Assembly: GCA_027717875.1 (NCBI GenBank)
Contig: JALLOL010000047.1
Span: forward strand, 1-13,059
Source of the DNA: Acidobacteria bacterium AH-259-L09
GTDB taxonomy: Bacteria; Acidobacteriota; UBA6911; RPQK01
Length of the DNA: 13,059 bases
Direction: 5' to 3'
Shown piece by piece: positions 1-7,634 of this stretch. The translations under genes and the position numbers were made by a program. The notes beneath the pieces were generated by a model, which was not told the DNA's origin, searched no databases, and saw nothing but the letters and a program-made list of their open reading frames with translations. How positions within the stretch are numbered: position 1 is the first letter of the stretch; every line of letters starts with the position of its first letter.

Positions 1-62
1 TGCCCGGTACATACTCGCGTGATGGCATAGCTCGTGCTAGGATGTGTTTTTCACCTTGAATT

Positions 63-812
63 ATGAGTGGTAAGATTGCGTATCCGATATTGCTTGGCAG
101 TGCCCTACTTCCTATTATTTGCTCTAGTGTGCATGGCGGTGATATTACACGCCAGCAATTGCCTGCATACTATTATCCCGTCCGATTGGTAGGAGAAAAG
201 AAAGCGCCAGACAAATTGAGTGGATTCAAAGAGATGCAGAAATATGCCTCCACGAGATCGGCAGGGTTCCTCATGAAAAAGATGGGGAAGAATTATTTCA
301 CAGGTGAGATCGCGCCGGTCGTTCTCCACGCCCTGTACAATGCGTTTGTGCCCAGGAAATTCGGTGACATAGAAGTGAAGAGCCGGATGTCAATATTGGA
401 TCAGACGGCCAACAGACTGATTGGTCAAGAGAAGCAGCGGCTCATGAAATGGACCGGGAAGGTCTCTCCTTCCTTGCCCATCGTAGGAAATATTGTGGCC
501 GACCTCCTGCAAAGCCAAAATCTAAATCTATCTCGTGGCATTCCACACTATAAAACGCATCTAAAAAAGCCTGTGGCGCCTGAATACAAATTGGGTGGAT
601 ACTCATTTTCCGGCGGTGTAGAAATTCGCCTTGCAGGCAGAGAATTTTACAAAACGCCTATCGCCGCAGTCCGCTATGGAGATGGAGACGAGAAGTTTAG
701 TGTGAATGTTTACGGCAAAGGGGCTAGATTTAGTATGGACACAGAACACGTGAATGCGGATATGAAATGGAACTCGCGAGGCATGAAATTCAAGGTGGAT
801 CTGCTGTTCTAG
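63..812 (+). CDS. Hypothetical exported protein, 249 aa
   Basis: I do not recognise this protein. The N-terminus has a short polar start (MSGK) and then a hydrophobic stretch at about residues 5-22 ending near VHGG, consistent with a Sec signal peptide. There is no proper lipobox, because Ile precedes the Cys in LPIICSS. The middle, about residues 50-165, is basic and probably helical. The last 70 residues alternate polar and hydrophobic positions, as beta strands do, and end in LLF; a C-terminal aromatic is typical of the last strand of an outer-membrane barrel, but one feature does not prove that. An in-frame stop at 57-59 means the start cannot lie upstream of 63. No clear ribosome binding site precedes the ATG, so a downstream start is possible. 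It may be an orphan gene. The next gene follows after 81 bp on the same strand. Confidence 0.6.
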   Translation: MSGKIAYPILLGSALLPIICSSVHGGDITRQQLPAYYYPVRLVGEKKAPDKLSGFKEMQKYASTRSAGFLMKKMGKNYFTGEIAPVVLHALYNAFVPRKFGDIEVKSRMSILDQTANRLIGQEKQRLMKWTGKVSPSLPIVGNIVADLLQSQNLNLSRGIPHYKTHLKKPVAPEYKLGGYSFSGGVEIRLAGREFYKTPIAAVRYGDGDEKFSVNVYGKGARFSMDTEHVNADMKWNSRGMKFKVDLLF

Positions 813-893
813 TCGGTAAGCCTTTCGCCCACCATTTTATTTCAGGTTGAATTGTAAAATCGTGGTAAGTTTGAGGCGTTCAGGATCAACGGC

Positions 894-2360
894 ATGGTTG
901 AACTCGCCCAAAAGCTTCCGACTAGCCACCTCATTAACGCCGATCTTGCTCCAACCACAATAGATAGTCGCTCCTGGAATCTCTGGCATATCGCCTCTTT
1001 GTGGGTGGGGATGAGTGTTTGCATCCCCACCTACATGCTGGCAGCAAGTATGGTTCAGGCAGGAATGAATTGGCAAGAAAGTCTGCTTGCGATTTTCCTG
1101 GGCAATGCCATAGTTCTCGTTCCCTTGATTCTCAACGCCCATGCCGGCACCAAATACGGCATTCCCTTTCCTGTTTATGTCAGGGCCTCCTTTGGGATCA
1201 CTGGAGCCCATATTCCCGCTCTTTTACGATCCTTGGTGGCCTGCGGTTGGTTTGGAATTCAGACATGGATTGGAGGGACGGCGATCTATGTCATCATTGG
1301 CATCCTGTGGGCAGATTGGCGGCAACTCGGTGACGGGTGGGAATTCATGGGATATGGACTTTCTGATTATTTAAGCTTTTTCATATTCTGGCTGATCAAT
1401 ATGTATTTTGTATGGGCCGGGACGGAATCCATTAAATGGCTCGAGACCCTGGCTGCTCCCTTCCTGATACTGGTGGGGATTTTGCTTCTTGTTTGGGCCT
1501 CCACAAAGGTGGGTGGAATTCACACCATCCTGGAAAAATCAGATGAATTGGTTCAATCCAAGGGAGACATGCCCTTTTCCCAATTTCTCCTGACCCTCTT
1601 TATTCCCTGGCTCACAGCCATGGTCGGATATTGGGCCACTCTTTCCCTTAACATTCCTGATTTTACCCGCTATGCAAAGAGCCAGAGGGATCAGATGTTA
1701 GGTCAGGCTATAGGACTTCTGACCAGCATGCCTTTGTACGCGTTCATTGGAGTGGCTGTAACCAGTGCCACCGTCATCCTTTACGGCGAAGCCATCTGGA
1801 ACCCTGTCATGCTCCTGGCGAGGATTATCGAAGAGTATCAAAGTCCTGTGCTGGGGCTCCTTGCGATGCTCGTTCTGGTGGTGGCCACTTTGAGCACCAA
1901 CATTGCAGCCAATGTGGTCGCCCCAGCCAACAGCTTTTCCAACCTAATGCCGCGTAAGATTAACTTTCAGATGGGCGGCCTAATTGCGGGCGTCATTGGC
2001 ATTCTCATTCTGCCCTGGAAACTACTGGACATGTACCAGACGTGGCTTATTAGCTATTCTGGATTCTTAGGCGCGATTGGAGGCATTATTATCTGCGATT
2101 ATTGTGTAATTCGTAGAAGAATTCTCAATCTGCAAGATCTTTACAGTGAAGAAGGAGAATACACCTACAGCCGGGGATTCAACCATAAAGCCCTGCTGGC
2201 TATGGCGGTGGGTATTTTGATTGCTCTGGCCGGGAAAGCCCATCCCACACTGGAATTCCTCTTTAGCGGAGCCTGGTTCTTTGCCACAGGAGCTTCCTTC
2301 TCCACGTACCTCTTTTTGATGCGAGGCAAGGGGCCTTTAGAAGCAGAAGATGTTTGGTGA
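894..2360 (+). CDS. NCS1-family nucleobase/cation symporter
   Basis: Inner-membrane permease of the nucleobase:cation symporter-1 family, which imports cytosine, uracil, purines, allantoin, hydantoins or thiamine. The 488 aa length is normal for the family and about twelve hydrophobic segments can be traced. Family motifs are clear: NADLAPT (15-21) before the first helix, HAGTKYGIPFPVYVRASFG (83-101), ACGWFGIQTWIGG (116-128) in the third helix with its aromatic substrate-site residues, NIPDFTRY (253-260) in the loop after helix 6, and TNIAANVV (335-342) in helix 8. These segments resemble the plant plastid nucleobase transporter PLUTO, as I recall it, which favours a uracil or purine-like substrate, but specificity cannot be read from motifs alone. 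The reading frame ends inside the next gene: the last 11 bases overlap the ligase start, so the two are probably translated together. The start has only a weak upstream GGA. Confidence 0.93.
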   Translation: MVELAQKLPTSHLINADLAPTTIDSRSWNLWHIASLWVGMSVCIPTYMLAASMVQAGMNWQESLLAIFLGNAIVLVPLILNAHAGTKYGIPFPVYVRASFGITGAHIPALLRSLVACGWFGIQTWIGGTAIYVIIGILWADWRQLGDGWEFMGYGLSDYLSFFIFWLINMYFVWAGTESIKWLETLAAPFLILVGILLLVWASTKVGGIHTILEKSDELVQSKGDMPFSQFLLTLFIPWLTAMVGYWATLSLNIPDFTRYAKSQRDQMLGQAIGLLTSMPLYAFIGVAVTSATVILYGEAIWNPVMLLARIIEEYQSPVLGLLAMLVLVVATLSTNIAANVVAPANSFSNLMPRKINFQMGGLIAGVIGILILPWKLLDMYQTWLISYSGFLGAIGGIIICDYCVIRRRILNLQDLYSEEGEYTYSRGFNHKALLAMAVGILIALAGKAHPTLEFLFSGAWFFATGASFSTYLFLMRGKGPLEAEDVW

Positions 2361-3861
2361 TTTGAGTCTTCCCTTAATGCAAAGGGCGGCAGGGCATCAT
2401 AAGCGGCTCGCCATTGTAGATGGACAGGGAAGATACAGCTATGCTGATTTACTCACTGCTGCCCAAAAGGTAGCTTCGTGTTTACTCACGGATCAACATG
2501 ACCTGGGGGAAGCGCGGGTTGCTTTTATGGTTCCTCCGAGCTTCGATTATGTTGCAGTGCAGTGGGGGATCTGGCAGGCAGGAGGAATTGCGGTTCCACT
2601 TTGTCCCTCTCACCCTCGACCGGAAATAGAATATGTAATTCGTGATGCCACTCCGCAAATTGTTGTCTCCCATCCAGTGTTTGAAAACAAATTGCGCCCC
2701 ACAGCCAAGAGCCACAATGCTGGTTTTCTTTTAACTTCAGCGGCTGCCAACACGACGGAACGGTCTCTTCCAAATGTCAATGTGGATGGCAGGGCCATGA
2801 TCTTGTATACGAGCGGCACAACCAGCGCACCCAAAGGGGTCGTCATGACGCACCAAAACATAACGGCGCAGATCAAAACCCTGATAGACGCCTGGGAATG
2901 GACAGCCGATGATCACATCGTGCATGTGCTGCCCCTTCATCACACGCACGGCATTGTCAATACACTGTTGTGTCCTTTATGGGCGGGAGCAACCTGTGAG
3001 ATATTGCCCAAGTTTGATGCCGAGAAAGTATGGGATCGGTTTGTCAATAGTGATTTAACACTGTTTATGGCAGTTCCTACGATTTACGTGAAACTGATTG
3101 CAACCTGGGATAAGGCAACGGTAGAAGAACAAAAAAGGATGTCCAAGGCTTGCGCTGACTTGCGTTTAATGGTGTCGGGGTCAGCAGCCTTACCGGTGAC
3201 CGTTCTTGAGAAATGGAAAGCAATAACTGGACACACCTTACTGGAGCGCTACGGCATGACTGAGATCGGTATGGTGTTGTCTAACCCTCTTCATGGCGAA
3301 CGAAGGCCCGGCTTTGTAGGTGTCCCACTGCCTGGCGTCAAAGTAAGAGTCGTCGATGAATCGGGTCAGGAAATAAAGAAGGAAGGAAAATCAGGGGAGA
3401 TACAGGTGAGAGGGCCCATTGTTTTTCCGGAATACTGGGGGAAGCCGGAAGTTACTCGAAAGGCGTTCCGTAATGGCTGGTTTTGCACCGGAGATGCGGC
3501 GGTAATCGAAAGAGGCTACTACCGGATTCTGGGTAGAAGTTCGGTAGATATTATTAAAACCGGGGGTTACAAAGTCTCCGCTTTAGAGATCGAAGAGGCA
3601 TTAAGAACTCATCCAGCGATAAAAGAATGTGCTGTAGTGGGTGTCGACGATCGGGAATGGGGCGAAAGAGTCGGTGCCGCCGTCATACCAGAGGTGGGTT
3701 CTTCATTGTCACTTGATGATCTGCGCCTCTGGGCAAAAAAGGAGCTGGCAAGCTATAAAATACCAACCCGTCTCTTGCTGCTGGACGAACTGCCCCGCAA
3801 CGCAATGGGTAAGGTCACCAAGGGAGAAATCAAGAGATTGTTTGAGGGGCCGTGTCTTTAA
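2350..3861 (+). CDS. AMP-forming acyl-CoA synthetase, malonyl-CoA synthetase (MatB/ACSF3)-like
   Basis: Member of the ANL superfamily. It would activate a carboxylic acid to an acyl-adenylate and then to the CoA thioester in the cytoplasm. Visible motifs: P-loop YTSGTTSAPKG (153-163), LPLHHTHGIVNTLLCPLWAG (194-213), GSAALP (277-282), ERYGMTE (299-305), TGD (380-382), hinge region GRSSVDIIKTGGYKVSALE (395-413) and the catalytic Lys in PRNAMGKV (K488). The LPLHHTHG, MAVPTIY, LERYGMTEIGM and SVDIIKTGGYKVSALE blocks closely match human ACSF3 and bacterial MatB as I remember them. Malonate or methylmalonate is therefore the likely substrate, and the Arg of ERYGMTE (R300) is the expected partner of the second carboxylate. 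At 503 aa it is full length. The ATG overlaps the permease stop by 11 bp, and the TAA lies inside the terminator palindrome, so the C-terminal residues GPCL are encoded by the terminator stem. A different short-chain acid substrate remains possible. Confidence 0.9.
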   Translation: MFGDLSLPLMQRAAGHHKRLAIVDGQGRYSYADLLTAAQKVASCLLTDQHDLGEARVAFMVPPSFDYVAVQWGIWQAGGIAVPLCPSHPRPEIEYVIRDATPQIVVSHPVFENKLRPTAKSHNAGFLLTSAAANTTERSLPNVNVDGRAMILYTSGTTSAPKGVVMTHQNITAQIKTLIDAWEWTADDHIVHVLPLHHTHGIVNTLLCPLWAGATCEILPKFDAEKVWDRFVNSDLTLFMAVPTIYVKLIATWDKATVEEQKRMSKACADLRLMVSGSAALPVTVLEKWKAITGHTLLERYGMTEIGMVLSNPLHGERRPGFVGVPLPGVKVRVVDESGQEIKKEGKSGEIQVRGPIVFPEYWGKPEVTRKAFRNGWFCTGDAAVIERGYYRILGRSSVDIIKTGGYKVSALEIEEALRTHPAIKECAVVGVDDREWGERVGAAVIPEVGSSLSLDDLRLWAKKELASYKIPTRLLLLDELPRNAMGKVTKGEIKRLFEGPCL

Positions 3862-3892
3862 AGACACGGCCCCTCCCCTCTATTTTTTCTTT
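3844..3892 (+). terminator. Intrinsic terminator with perfect 32-bp palindrome overlapping the ligase stop
   Basis: Positions 3844-3859 and 3860-3875 are perfect reverse complements: 16-bp arms with a GC-rich base (GAGGGGCCGTG) and a TTT/AAA tip. A T-rich tract follows at 3881-3892, giving a Rho-independent terminator for the plus-strand permease-ligase operon. The TAA stop codon (3859-3861) is at the centre of the stem. The same hairpin lies just beyond the stop of the convergent PilZ gene, but on that side the following bases are only weakly T-rich, so termination is probably stronger for the plus strand. Confidence 0.88.
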
Positions 3893-4539
3893 TGAGTTTC
3901 AGCCGCGAATTTCCCGATTTGGTTTCGCTCTTCTGGTGTAAGGCCGTAGAACTCGACGCCTATCGAATTCGAATACTTTCCCTCATGTTCAACCCTCTGG
4001 GACGTTACGACCCTTGCAAGTATACTCAGTTGTTCTGATGGGGACACAGCAATTCTCAACTCTATTTCGTCCCCTGCCTTCAGCGTAAGAGTAGATTCAA
4101 ATCGCAGTCCGCCGGCACTAATATTCAGGGACTGGGAGGGATGGACTTCTCCGGAGACAAGCCGACTATTAGCAGCTTGAACGACGGAGAACGAAAAAGA
4201 GACCGGCGATCTAGCCCTGAAGAATTCCCTCCTCTGCAGCGCCACCGGTTCACTGGGCAGTGAGGTGGTCACATGCTCATTCCTGGGACCGGTGACTGCA
4301 ATGACCTCAACATCACTGAAGTACACCGCTTCTTCATCCCAATATTTTAGCCGGACTCGTTCTCCCCGTTTGAGGGCCGACTGAGAGCCCGGTTTGGAAA
4401 GCGCTAGCTCGACTGAGTCTTCAGAGACTTTGCTCACAGAGGCGATGAGCTGCTCTTTCGGCCCCAATAGAGCTGACTCTATTGATACAGGAAGCGCCTT
4501 CTTGAGACGATGCTTGGGACTTTTGCCTTGTTTACTCAT
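3880..4539 (-). CDS. PilZ-domain (YcgR-like) c-di-GMP-binding protein
   Basis: A 219 aa cytoplasmic protein that probably senses the second messenger c-di-GMP. The C-terminal PilZ domain (about 100-205) carries both signature motifs. QRREFFRAR (102-110) supplies the RxxxR arginines (R104 and R108), and NISAGG (139-144) fits the (D/N)xSxxG motif. The N-terminal part (about 15-95) predicts a small beta barrel like the YcgR-N or PilZN domain that often precedes PilZ and positions the arginine linker. No transmembrane or output domain is seen, so it would act by binding a partner such as a flagellar, pilus or exopolysaccharide component; no such gene is next to it. The gene is convergent with the ligase and divergent from the glycosyltransferase, so it appears to be transcribed alone. 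The basic C-terminal QKKK is encoded in part by the T-tract of the neighbouring terminator. Confidence 0.9.
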   Translation of the reverse strand: MSKQGKSPKHRLKKALPVSIESALLGPKEQLIASVSKVSEDSVELALSKPGSQSALKRGERVRLKYWDEEAVYFSDVEVIAVTGPRNEHVTTSLPSEPVALQRREFFRARSPVSFSFSVVQAANSRLVSGEVHPSQSLNISAGGLRFESTLTLKAGDEIELRIAVSPSEQLSILARVVTSQRVEHEGKYSNSIGVEFYGLTPEERNQIGKFAAETQKKK

Positions 4540-4805
4540 CTTGATTATCCGATTCTAATAAAAAGCCAATCGAATTGACAGGAAATCTTACTTGTCCAAT
4601 CGCATCTTATTGTGCGTCAAGGGGTTGCTTTCTTATTAGCTGGCCAACAGTCGATGAAGCCAAGAAAGAAGTTTGTTCAATCAATTTGAGTCAATTAGAA
4701 ACTCAATGCATCTGAATAGTTAAAGGTCAGAGACCTTTGGTATAAGGAAGTCCGGTCACACGCTTGACCGCTCTTTCCTGATCGCTCATCAAGGCGGTAG
4801 AAGCG
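4540..4805. other. Divergent intergenic region between PilZ gene and glycosyltransferase
   Basis: This 266-bp non-coding stretch must hold the promoters of both flanking genes. Visible elements are a TTGACA hexamer at 4575-4580 without a convincing -10 at the right distance, a direct repeat CCAATCG flanking it, and a small hairpin AAAGGTC-AGA-GACCTTT at 4722-4738, about 68 bp before the glycosyltransferase ATG. An AAGGCGG sequence about 10 bp before the ATG may be its ribosome binding site. I see no RNA gene or mobile remnant. Confidence 0.4.
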
Positions 4806-6044
4806 ATGAGAAAACACAACTTTATCGTCGAGAACGATCTCAATGGCCGGCCCGTCGATCTGGTTGTGGCAATTCCCTCTTACAACGAGGCCGACAACAT
4901 TGGCTTCGTGGCCAGCCAAGTTGCAAGGGGATTGCAAGGATACCATCCTCACCTTAATACCGCTATCATCAACGCCGACAACTTTTCTAAAGACGGCACC
5001 AAGGATGTGTTCCTGAAAGCCGAAAGCGGTAGGGTGCCCAAGGTCTACCTTTCAACGCCTCCTGGAGTCACAGGAAAAGGCAACAACTTGTATAACTTGT
5101 TTACATACCTGTCCTTTTATCGACCGAGAGTAGTCGTGGTCGTGGATGCCGACCTACGCAGTATTCAACCCAGCTGGCCTCGTTCTCTGGCCGAACCGGT
5201 CGTCAATGGCTATGACTTCGCAGCACCGATTTACAGTCGAAACGAGTACGATGGAACGATTACCAACCATCTCTGCTATCCCTTGATCTACGGTCTGTTG
5301 GGCAAGAAGGTTCGTCAACCGATCGGAGGCGAATTCGCTTTTTCCGGAAGACTCATGGATCATTGGCGCACTAGGATCTGGGAAGAGAATGTTCGTCAAT
5401 ATGGGATCGACATCTTCATGACCGTTGAGGCTCTCCTTGGGAATTTTCGCGTGGCCCAGGTGGCACTGGGTTGCAAAATTCACAAACCCAGTGCTCCCAA
5501 GTTGGGTCCGATGTTCACGCAGGTTGTCGAAACTTTATTCACCAGGCTGCTGCAATCAAAAGACCAATGGAGCGGAAACTTCAGTCAATCCGATATACCA
5601 CCCATATATGGCTGTGTCCAACCGGTCACTGAACCTCAGGGATTGAGTATCGATTATAAGCGTATGAAGCGACAGGCAATTGGGGAATTTGCATCCAGCA
5701 AGAGTTTAATCCTCCGGATTCTTCCTCACCAGAGGGGACGAAGGGTGAAACAGATGTTTGAAGCTCAGCGGCTTCGACTGTCCAGCTCGCTGTGGATGAG
5801 CATCGTTTACGATTTTCTCTGCGCCTATGACCGGTCCAAAAATCGTGCCGAGAAGCTCGAGATTCTGGAAGCTCTCAAGCCTCTTTATCTGGCCAGAGTT
5901 GTCTCTTTTATCCGAGAAACCTTGGAGTTCAACCACGTGGAATCTGAGAACAAGATTCTTCGTCAAGGAGAGATTTTTCGCTCTCATCGGCAGGCCCTTA
6001 TTCGGAAGCTCACTCTCCAATCGGCAAAATCGACTGGCTCCTAA
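4806..6044 (+). CDS. GT-A glycosyltransferase, mannosylglycerate / glucosyl-3-phosphoglycerate synthase-like (GT78/GT81/GT2 group)
   Basis: A cytoplasmic nucleotide-sugar glycosyltransferase of 412 aa without signal peptide or membrane segments. Visible GT-A features: IPSYNE (23-28) for nucleotide binding, the metal-binding DAD (114-116) after a VVVVV strand, QPIGGEFAFSG (171-181) for the acceptor loop, YGIDIFMTVEAL (199-210), and CKIHKP (223-228), whose His could complete metal binding. The order DxD, QPxGGE, GID and a later His before a helical region matches my recollection of mannosylglycerate synthase of Rhodothermus (GT78, 397 aa) and glucosyl-3-phosphoglycerate synthase (GT81). Such enzymes transfer mannose or glucose to glycerate or 3-phosphoglycerate to make compatible solutes or precursors of methylglucose polysaccharides. 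No phosphatase partner lies nearby, which would suit a one-step MGS-type enzyme. The family call is strong; the acceptor and donor are inference. Confidence 0.8.
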   Translation: MRKHNFIVENDLNGRPVDLVVAIPSYNEADNIGFVASQVARGLQGYHPHLNTAIINADNFSKDGTKDVFLKAESGRVPKVYLSTPPGVTGKGNNLYNLFTYLSFYRPRVVVVVDADLRSIQPSWPRSLAEPVVNGYDFAAPIYSRNEYDGTITNHLCYPLIYGLLGKKVRQPIGGEFAFSGRLMDHWRTRIWEENVRQYGIDIFMTVEALLGNFRVAQVALGCKIHKPSAPKLGPMFTQVVETLFTRLLQSKDQWSGNFSQSDIPPIYGCVQPVTEPQGLSIDYKRMKRQAIGEFASSKSLILRILPHQRGRRVKQMFEAQRLRLSSSLWMSIVYDFLCAYDRSKNRAEKLEILEALKPLYLARVVSFIRETLEFNHVESENKILRQGEIFRSHRQALIRKLTLQSAKSTGS

Positions 6045-6093
6045 CCCGCATTTCTCAGAGCGGCTCGTGACGAGAACCTATGAATAATGCGGG

Positions 6094-6759
6094 CTACGAG
6101 GCTTCTTCTGTAACTTCCTCCGGCTGACGCCGTTCGATGTCTATGCGCCTGATGATTTGTTTGGCTGCCGGCCGGTTGGCGAGCTTCCGATTATTCTTGA
6201 CCCGTGGAACCTTTGAGATCTCATCAGCCACCTCAATTCCTTCAATCACATCACCAAAAATGTTGTATTTGCCGTCCCACTCTGACTTTCGCCTTAACAC
6301 GATAAAAAACTGACAACTGGAGGAGTTCGGGTCATTGTCCTTACGCATCATTCCCACACAGCCACGTTCCACCTTGTGGTCTTTATTAAACTCGGACTCA
6401 ACCCATTCCCCAGCGTTTCCCAGACCGTCGTTCACAGGGTCGTTGTCCCTGGAAAACGGATCGCCCCCCCAAATGAATCCCGAACTAACATAATGGAAAG
6501 TGGTCCGCATATAAAATCCTGCTTTGGCCAGCTGCACAAATTGAGAGACAGTTTCGGGTGCAAGTTCAGGGAGCAACTTCACTACGATGTCTCCCTTCCT
6601 GGTGCTGATCACTGCGACGAGATCCCCTTTTTCGGCTTCTGCCTCGGGCTCCTCAGCGGTCTCAGGCGGCGCCGGCTCCGTGGGGGGAGCTTCTTGCGAA
6701 CAGGCGACCGCAAAATAGAGCGTCAGAAGGCCTAAACCAGCAAATGTAGTTATTTTCAT
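6094..6759 (-). CDS. Cyclophilin-type peptidyl-prolyl isomerase-like lipoprotein, catalytic residues altered
   Basis: A predicted periplasmic lipoprotein of 221 aa. I start it at the ATG at 6759 rather than the in-frame ATG at 6798, because GGGAGGG sits 7 bp upstream and because this start gives a compact signal peptide ending FAVAC (Cys20). A Pro/Glu-rich linker (21-45) leads to a cyclophilin fold (about 47-208) with GGDP (98-101), QFFIVL (150-155) and the WDGKYNIFGDVIEG block (161-174). Cyclophilins catalyse prolyl cis-trans isomerisation. Here the conserved FHR...Q...GGD segment reads FHYVSSGFIWGGD (88-100): the catalytic Arg (R55 in human CypA) is Tyr, the Q63 position is lost, and the active-site His of GKH is Tyr165. 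Activity is therefore doubtful and the domain may only bind peptides. The gene is divergent from the DUF72 gene and appears monocistronic. Confidence 0.88.
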   Translation of the reverse strand: MKITTFAGLGLLTLYFAVACSQEAPPTEPAPPETAEEPEAEAEKGDLVAVISTRKGDIVVKLLPELAPETVSQFVQLAKAGFYMRTTFHYVSSGFIWGGDPFSRDNDPVNDGLGNAGEWVESEFNKDHKVERGCVGMMRKDNDPNSSSCQFFIVLRRKSEWDGKYNIFGDVIEGIEVADEISKVPRVKNNRKLANRPAAKQIIRRIDIERRQPEEVTEEAS

Positions 6760-6783
6760 TGTGGTCCCTCCCGGCGAGGTCTG

Positions 6784-6808
6784 CTTACTTTTTAGCACAT
6801 TAAGTAAG
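6784..6808. promoter_or_regulatory. Candidate operator: 7-bp inverted repeat upstream of the cyclophilin gene
   Basis: CTTACTT (6784-6790) and AAGTAAG (6802-6808) are exact reverse complements separated by 11 bp. They lie 25 bp upstream of the chosen cyclophilin start, in the 127-bp region between that gene and the DUF72 gene. The position suits a regulator site, but arms of this length also occur by chance and no regulator is known. Confidence 0.25.
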
Positions 6809-6886
6809 GAAAGTCAGTAGGTTTATCATCAAATTTGGATGAAAGAGGTTGCCCACTCGCTTCCGCATGGCTTAAATTGAGTTTCC

Positions 6887-7579
6887 ATGATCTACGTTGG
6901 CACTTCCGGATTTTCTTATCCGGAGTGGAAAGGTATTTTTTATCCCGAAAAACTCGCCGCCAAGCACTATCTTTCTTTCTACGCTCAACACTTCTCGAGC
7001 ACTGAAATCAACAACACCTTCTATCGCTCCCCGTCAGAAACCACTGCCGGGCATTGGGCTGAACAGGTCCCGAAACATTTTCGTTTCACACTCAAGCTAA
7101 ATCAGAAGATTACCCACAAAAACAGATTGGGAAATGTTGACGATGCCATGGAGTGGTTTTTGAAAGGTGCTGCCGCATTGGGCGATAAGCTTGGGACTGT
7201 CTTGGTTCAACTTCCTCCCTATTTTCGTGAAGATAAGAAAGTGCTGGAGGATTTCCTCCAGAAGTATTCTAACAAAGCAGCTTTGGCTTTTGAATTTCGT
7301 CATCCTTCCTGGCTTACCGACAACACCTTTGAGTTGCTTGAAGCACATGCCGTCGCACTGGTGGTGGCTGAGTCGGATGAACGTCCAGCGCTTCGGACAG
7401 TGACGGCCCCATTTGTCTACGTCCGTCTGCGAAAGTCAGAATATTCGGAAGACGAGCTGCAAGAGTGGGCTTGGTGGATCGCGTCGCAGAAAAGAGATGC
7501 TTTCGTTTACTTGAAGCACGATACCGAAGCTCCTCGGCTCGCCAAGCAATTGATTCGGCACTGCAGTCTTGAGTCGTGA
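6887..7579 (+). CDS. DUF72 (YecE-like) protein
   Basis: A 230 aa cytoplasmic protein of the DUF72 family, a TIM-barrel-like fold whose biochemical role is not established. Family hallmarks: the N-terminal VGTSGFSYPEWKGIFYP (4-20), STEINNTFYR (38-47), FRFTLKLNQKITH (65-77), VQLPPYF (107-113), AFEFRHPSW (134-142) and VYVRLR (177-182). The start is fixed by the family N-terminus and by an in-frame TGA at 6878-6880; there is no obvious ribosome binding site. The length is a little shorter than Escherichia coli YecE but the domain looks complete. The final codons (CSLES and stop) lie inside a heptad repeat array, so the extreme C-terminus may be repeat-derived. It is convergent with the LIC_10091-like gene. 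Confidence 0.92.
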   Translation: MIYVGTSGFSYPEWKGIFYPEKLAAKHYLSFYAQHFSSTEINNTFYRSPSETTAGHWAEQVPKHFRFTLKLNQKITHKNRLGNVDDAMEWFLKGAAALGDKLGTVLVQLPPYFREDKKVLEDFLQKYSNKAALAFEFRHPSWLTDNTFELLEAHAVALVVAESDERPALRTVTAPFVYVRLRKSEYSEDELQEWAWWIASQKRDAFVYLKHDTEAPRLAKQLIRHCSLES

Positions 7580-7606
7580 GTTTTGAGTTCTGGGATCACG
7601 GATCAC
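7565..7606 (+). repeat. Heptad repeat arm across the DUF72 stop codon
   Basis: Six consecutive 7-bp units in one phase. The first four have the form AGTYNTG (AGTCTTG, AGTCGTG, AGTTTTG, AGTTCTG) and the last two are both GGATCAC. The DUF72 stop codon (7577-7579) falls inside the second and third units. The bases after the array, 7607-7630, resemble the CACGGAT/GCGGATTT type of short intergenic repeat seen in many bacteria. Confidence 0.7.
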
Positions 7607-7634
7607 ACGGATCTGAGCGGATTTTCACTGATAA

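Noticed and set aside
837..1211. 124-codon minus-strand open frame over the start of the permease
   Set aside because: The plus strand encodes clear NCS1 motifs through this stretch; the opposite frame is a shadow.
4575..4580. TTGACA as a -35 promoter box
   Set aside because: No acceptable -10 hexamer lies 16-18 bp downstream; only mentioned in the intergenic description.
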